Source: Brevibacterium sp. JSBI002
GTDB taxonomy: Bacteria; Actinomycetota; Actinomycetes; Actinomycetales; Brevibacteriaceae
Length of the DNA: 64,000 nucleotides
Reading direction: 5' to 3'
Assembly: GCF_026013965.1 (NCBI RefSeq)
Contig: NZ_CP110341.1
Span: forward strand, 1,426,001-1,490,000
The notes under the pieces were generated by a model. The model searched no databases. It had not been told where the DNA came from and saw only the letters and a program-made list of their open reading frames with translations. The position numbers and the translations under genes were made by a program. Each line of letters begins with the position of its first letter. The first letter of the stretch is position 1. This document shows, piece by piece, positions 62,790 through 64,000 of the stretch.

Positions 62790-64000
62790 TGGCTGAGAAC
62801 AAAGCAGACACCCAGCCGAAGAAGGGCTCCCCGATCCTCGAGGTCAACGACCTCGGAGTCCAGTTCTGGGTCAGCGACGAATGGTGGATGGCCGCCGAAC
62901 ACCTCGACTACACGGTCAATGCCGGCGAGGTTCTGGCGATCGTCGGCGAGTCCGGTTCGGGCAAGTCGCAGTCGAGCATGTCTCTGCTCGGGCTCCTACC
63001 GAGCAACGGCCGTGCGACCGGATCAGCGAAGCTCAACGGACGTGAACTCATCGGCATGCCGCCGGAGAAGATGCAGGCCGTGCGCGGCAACGACATCTCT
63101 GTGATCTTCCAGGAGCCGATGACGGCGCTCAACCCGGTCTATACCGCTGGGTACCAGATCGTGGAGACGCTGCGCGTCCACCTCGACATCGGTCCCAGGG
63201 AAGCCAAGGAACGAGCCCTCGAGCTCATGCGGCTCGTCGAGATCCCGGATCCCGAAGACCGGTTCCATTCGTTCCCGCACCAGCTCTCCGGTGGTCAGCG
63301 TCAGCGCATCATGATCGCGCAGGCTCTGGCTTGTCAGCCGAAGCTGCTCATCGCCGATGAGCCGACCACCGCGCTCGACGTCACGGTGCAGGCCGAGATC
63401 CTCAAGCTCATGCGCGAATTGAAGTCGAAGCTCGACGCGGGCATCATCCTCATCACACACGATATGGGCGTGGTTGCTGATATGGCCGACCGCATCATCG
63501 TCATGCGCGCCGGCAAGGTGGTCGAGTCGGGCACCGCGGAGGAGATCTTCTATCATCCGCAGCATCCGTATACGAAGCAGCTCCTCGAAGCTGTGCCCCA
63601 CCTCGGCGCGGGTACCGACAGCGAAGTATTCGGCGGCAGCGTCGGCGATGTCCGAGCCTCGCTGTCCGATATCAACTCCGACCAGGTCTCGCACGCGGAT
63701 GACCCGGTGGGGCGGCCGGAGGCCGGCGCGGGCGGCGATGGTCTCTCCGAGGCCGGGGCTGCCGATATGGCCGTGGCCGAGGCGCGTGCCCAGGCGACCG
63801 AACCGGATCGCCCGGACATCGAGATGGACTCCACGGAGACGTACTACCATCCCGGTTCGCAGGCGGACTTCTCGAAGCCCTCTGCCCTGCAGCTGCGTGA
63901 CGCCGCGATCGAGTACCCCGCAATCGGCCGGAAGAAGGCCTTCCGCGCCGCTCACCACATCAATCTCATGATCGCTCCCGGCGAAGTCGTGGGCCTGGTG
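62789..64000 (+). CDS. Peptide ABC transporter double ATPase (DppD-DppF fusion), 3' end outside the window
   Basis: The visible 404 residues contain one complete ATPase domain and the start of a second. First domain: Walker A GESGSGKS (about 52-59), Q-loop FQEPMTALNPV, signature LSGGQRQRIM (about 165-174), Walker B LLIADEPTTALD, switch ITHDMGVVADMADR, and the oligopeptide-type C-terminal motif HPQHPYTKQLLEAVP. A linker of about 85 residues rich in Ala, Gly and Asp follows, then a second domain beginning SALQLRDAAIEYP. Fused ATPases of this sort are frequent in actinobacterial peptide importers. The reading frame is open to the last base. Confidence 0.93.
   Translation, partial: MAENKADTQPKKGSPILEVNDLGVQFWVSDEWWMAAEHLDYTVNAGEVLAIVGESGSGKSQSSMSLLGLLPSNGRATGSAKLNGRELIGMPPEKMQAVRGNDISVIFQEPMTALNPVYTAGYQIVETLRVHLDIGPREAKERALELMRLVEIPDPEDRFHSFPHQLSGGQRQRIMIAQALACQPKLLIADEPTTALDVTVQAEILKLMRELKSKLDAGIILITHDMGVVADMADRIIVMRAGKVVESGTAEEIFYHPQHPYTKQLLEAVPHLGAGTDSEVFGGSVGDVRASLSDINSDQVSHADDPVGRPEAGAGGDGLSEAGAADMAVAEARAQATEPDRPDIEMDSTETYYHPGSQADFSKPSALQLRDAAIEYPAIGRKKAFRAAHHINLMIAPGEVVGLV

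Overview
The window is a stretch of high-GC actinobacterial chromosome. Gene content and sequence character fit Brevibacterium or a close relative in the Micrococcales; this is inferred from recognised protein types, since no rRNA or tRNA gene is present to confirm it. Coding density is very high and no gene-free gap exceeds 300 bases. I see no phage, transposon, CRISPR array or plasmid function. Most of it is housekeeping chromosome, with accessory-looking pieces at 22.5-29 kb, 30-34 kb and 36-39 kb.

Layout. 1-7 kb: a partial thymidine kinase, a mismatch uracil-DNA glycosylase, and a divergent thiamin locus. In that locus thiO-thiS-thiG-thiF lie on the minus strand behind a TPP riboswitch, and thiE-panE lie on the plus strand. 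7-15 kb: an unusual DedA plus gamma-glutamylcyclotransferase-like fusion, an overlapping histidine kinase / response regulator / FMN lactate dehydrogenase operon, a TetR-controlled flavin monooxygenase with two palindromic operators, and a LysP-type permease. 15-22.5 kb: an iron-siderophore uptake system split in two (binding protein at 15.1 kb, two permeases and an ATPase at 19.5-22.5 kb), each half behind a DtxR/IdeR-like box. Between the halves lie NUDIX, SRPBCC, esterase, SseA and SufE genes. 22.5-29 kb: DUF808 and two META-domain genes, then two tandem paralogous LPXTG-anchored trypsin-like proteases. 29-34 kb: thioesterase, VOC protein, a DinB/DUF664 remnant, a DUF368 polyprenyl-phosphate transporter, and an LPXTG 5'-nucleotidase broken by an exact 16-bp tandem duplication. 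34-41.6 kb: thiol peroxidase, PIG-L deacetylase, three secreted proteins, a flavin monooxygenase pseudogene, an HhH-GPD repair protein, YchJ, a DUF2087 protein and a phosphoribosyltransferase. 41.6-50 kb: carboxylesterase, AlkZ-like protein, diacylglycerol-kinase-like protein with an 18-bp tandem repeat, HerA-like ATPase, and the pdxS-pdxT operon divergent from a MocR regulator that lacks the PLP lysine. 50-58 kb: phosphopantetheinyl transferase, LapA-domain protein, monomeric isocitrate dehydrogenase, a second thymidine kinase of another subfamily, PcaD-like hydrolase, old yellow enzyme, MBL hydrolase, PH-like membrane protein. 58-64 kb: an oligopeptide ABC importer that runs off the right end.

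How genes work together. The thi genes make the thiazole half of thiamin and join it to the pyrimidine. PdxS/PdxT make pyridoxal phosphate under a MocR regulator. The iron importer probably responds to IdeR. SseA and SufE pair in sulfur handling. DedA and DUF368 families both include undecaprenyl-phosphate recyclers, and three LPXTG proteins mark a sortase-decorated surface, although no sortase gene is in the window.

The most striking pattern is regulatory. At least 18 genes have a TANNNT -10 hexamer placed 6-8 bases (13 times exactly 6) before the start codon, which predicts leaderless mRNAs and settles many start sites. At thiE/thiO one 7-bp box reads as a -10 element on both strands.
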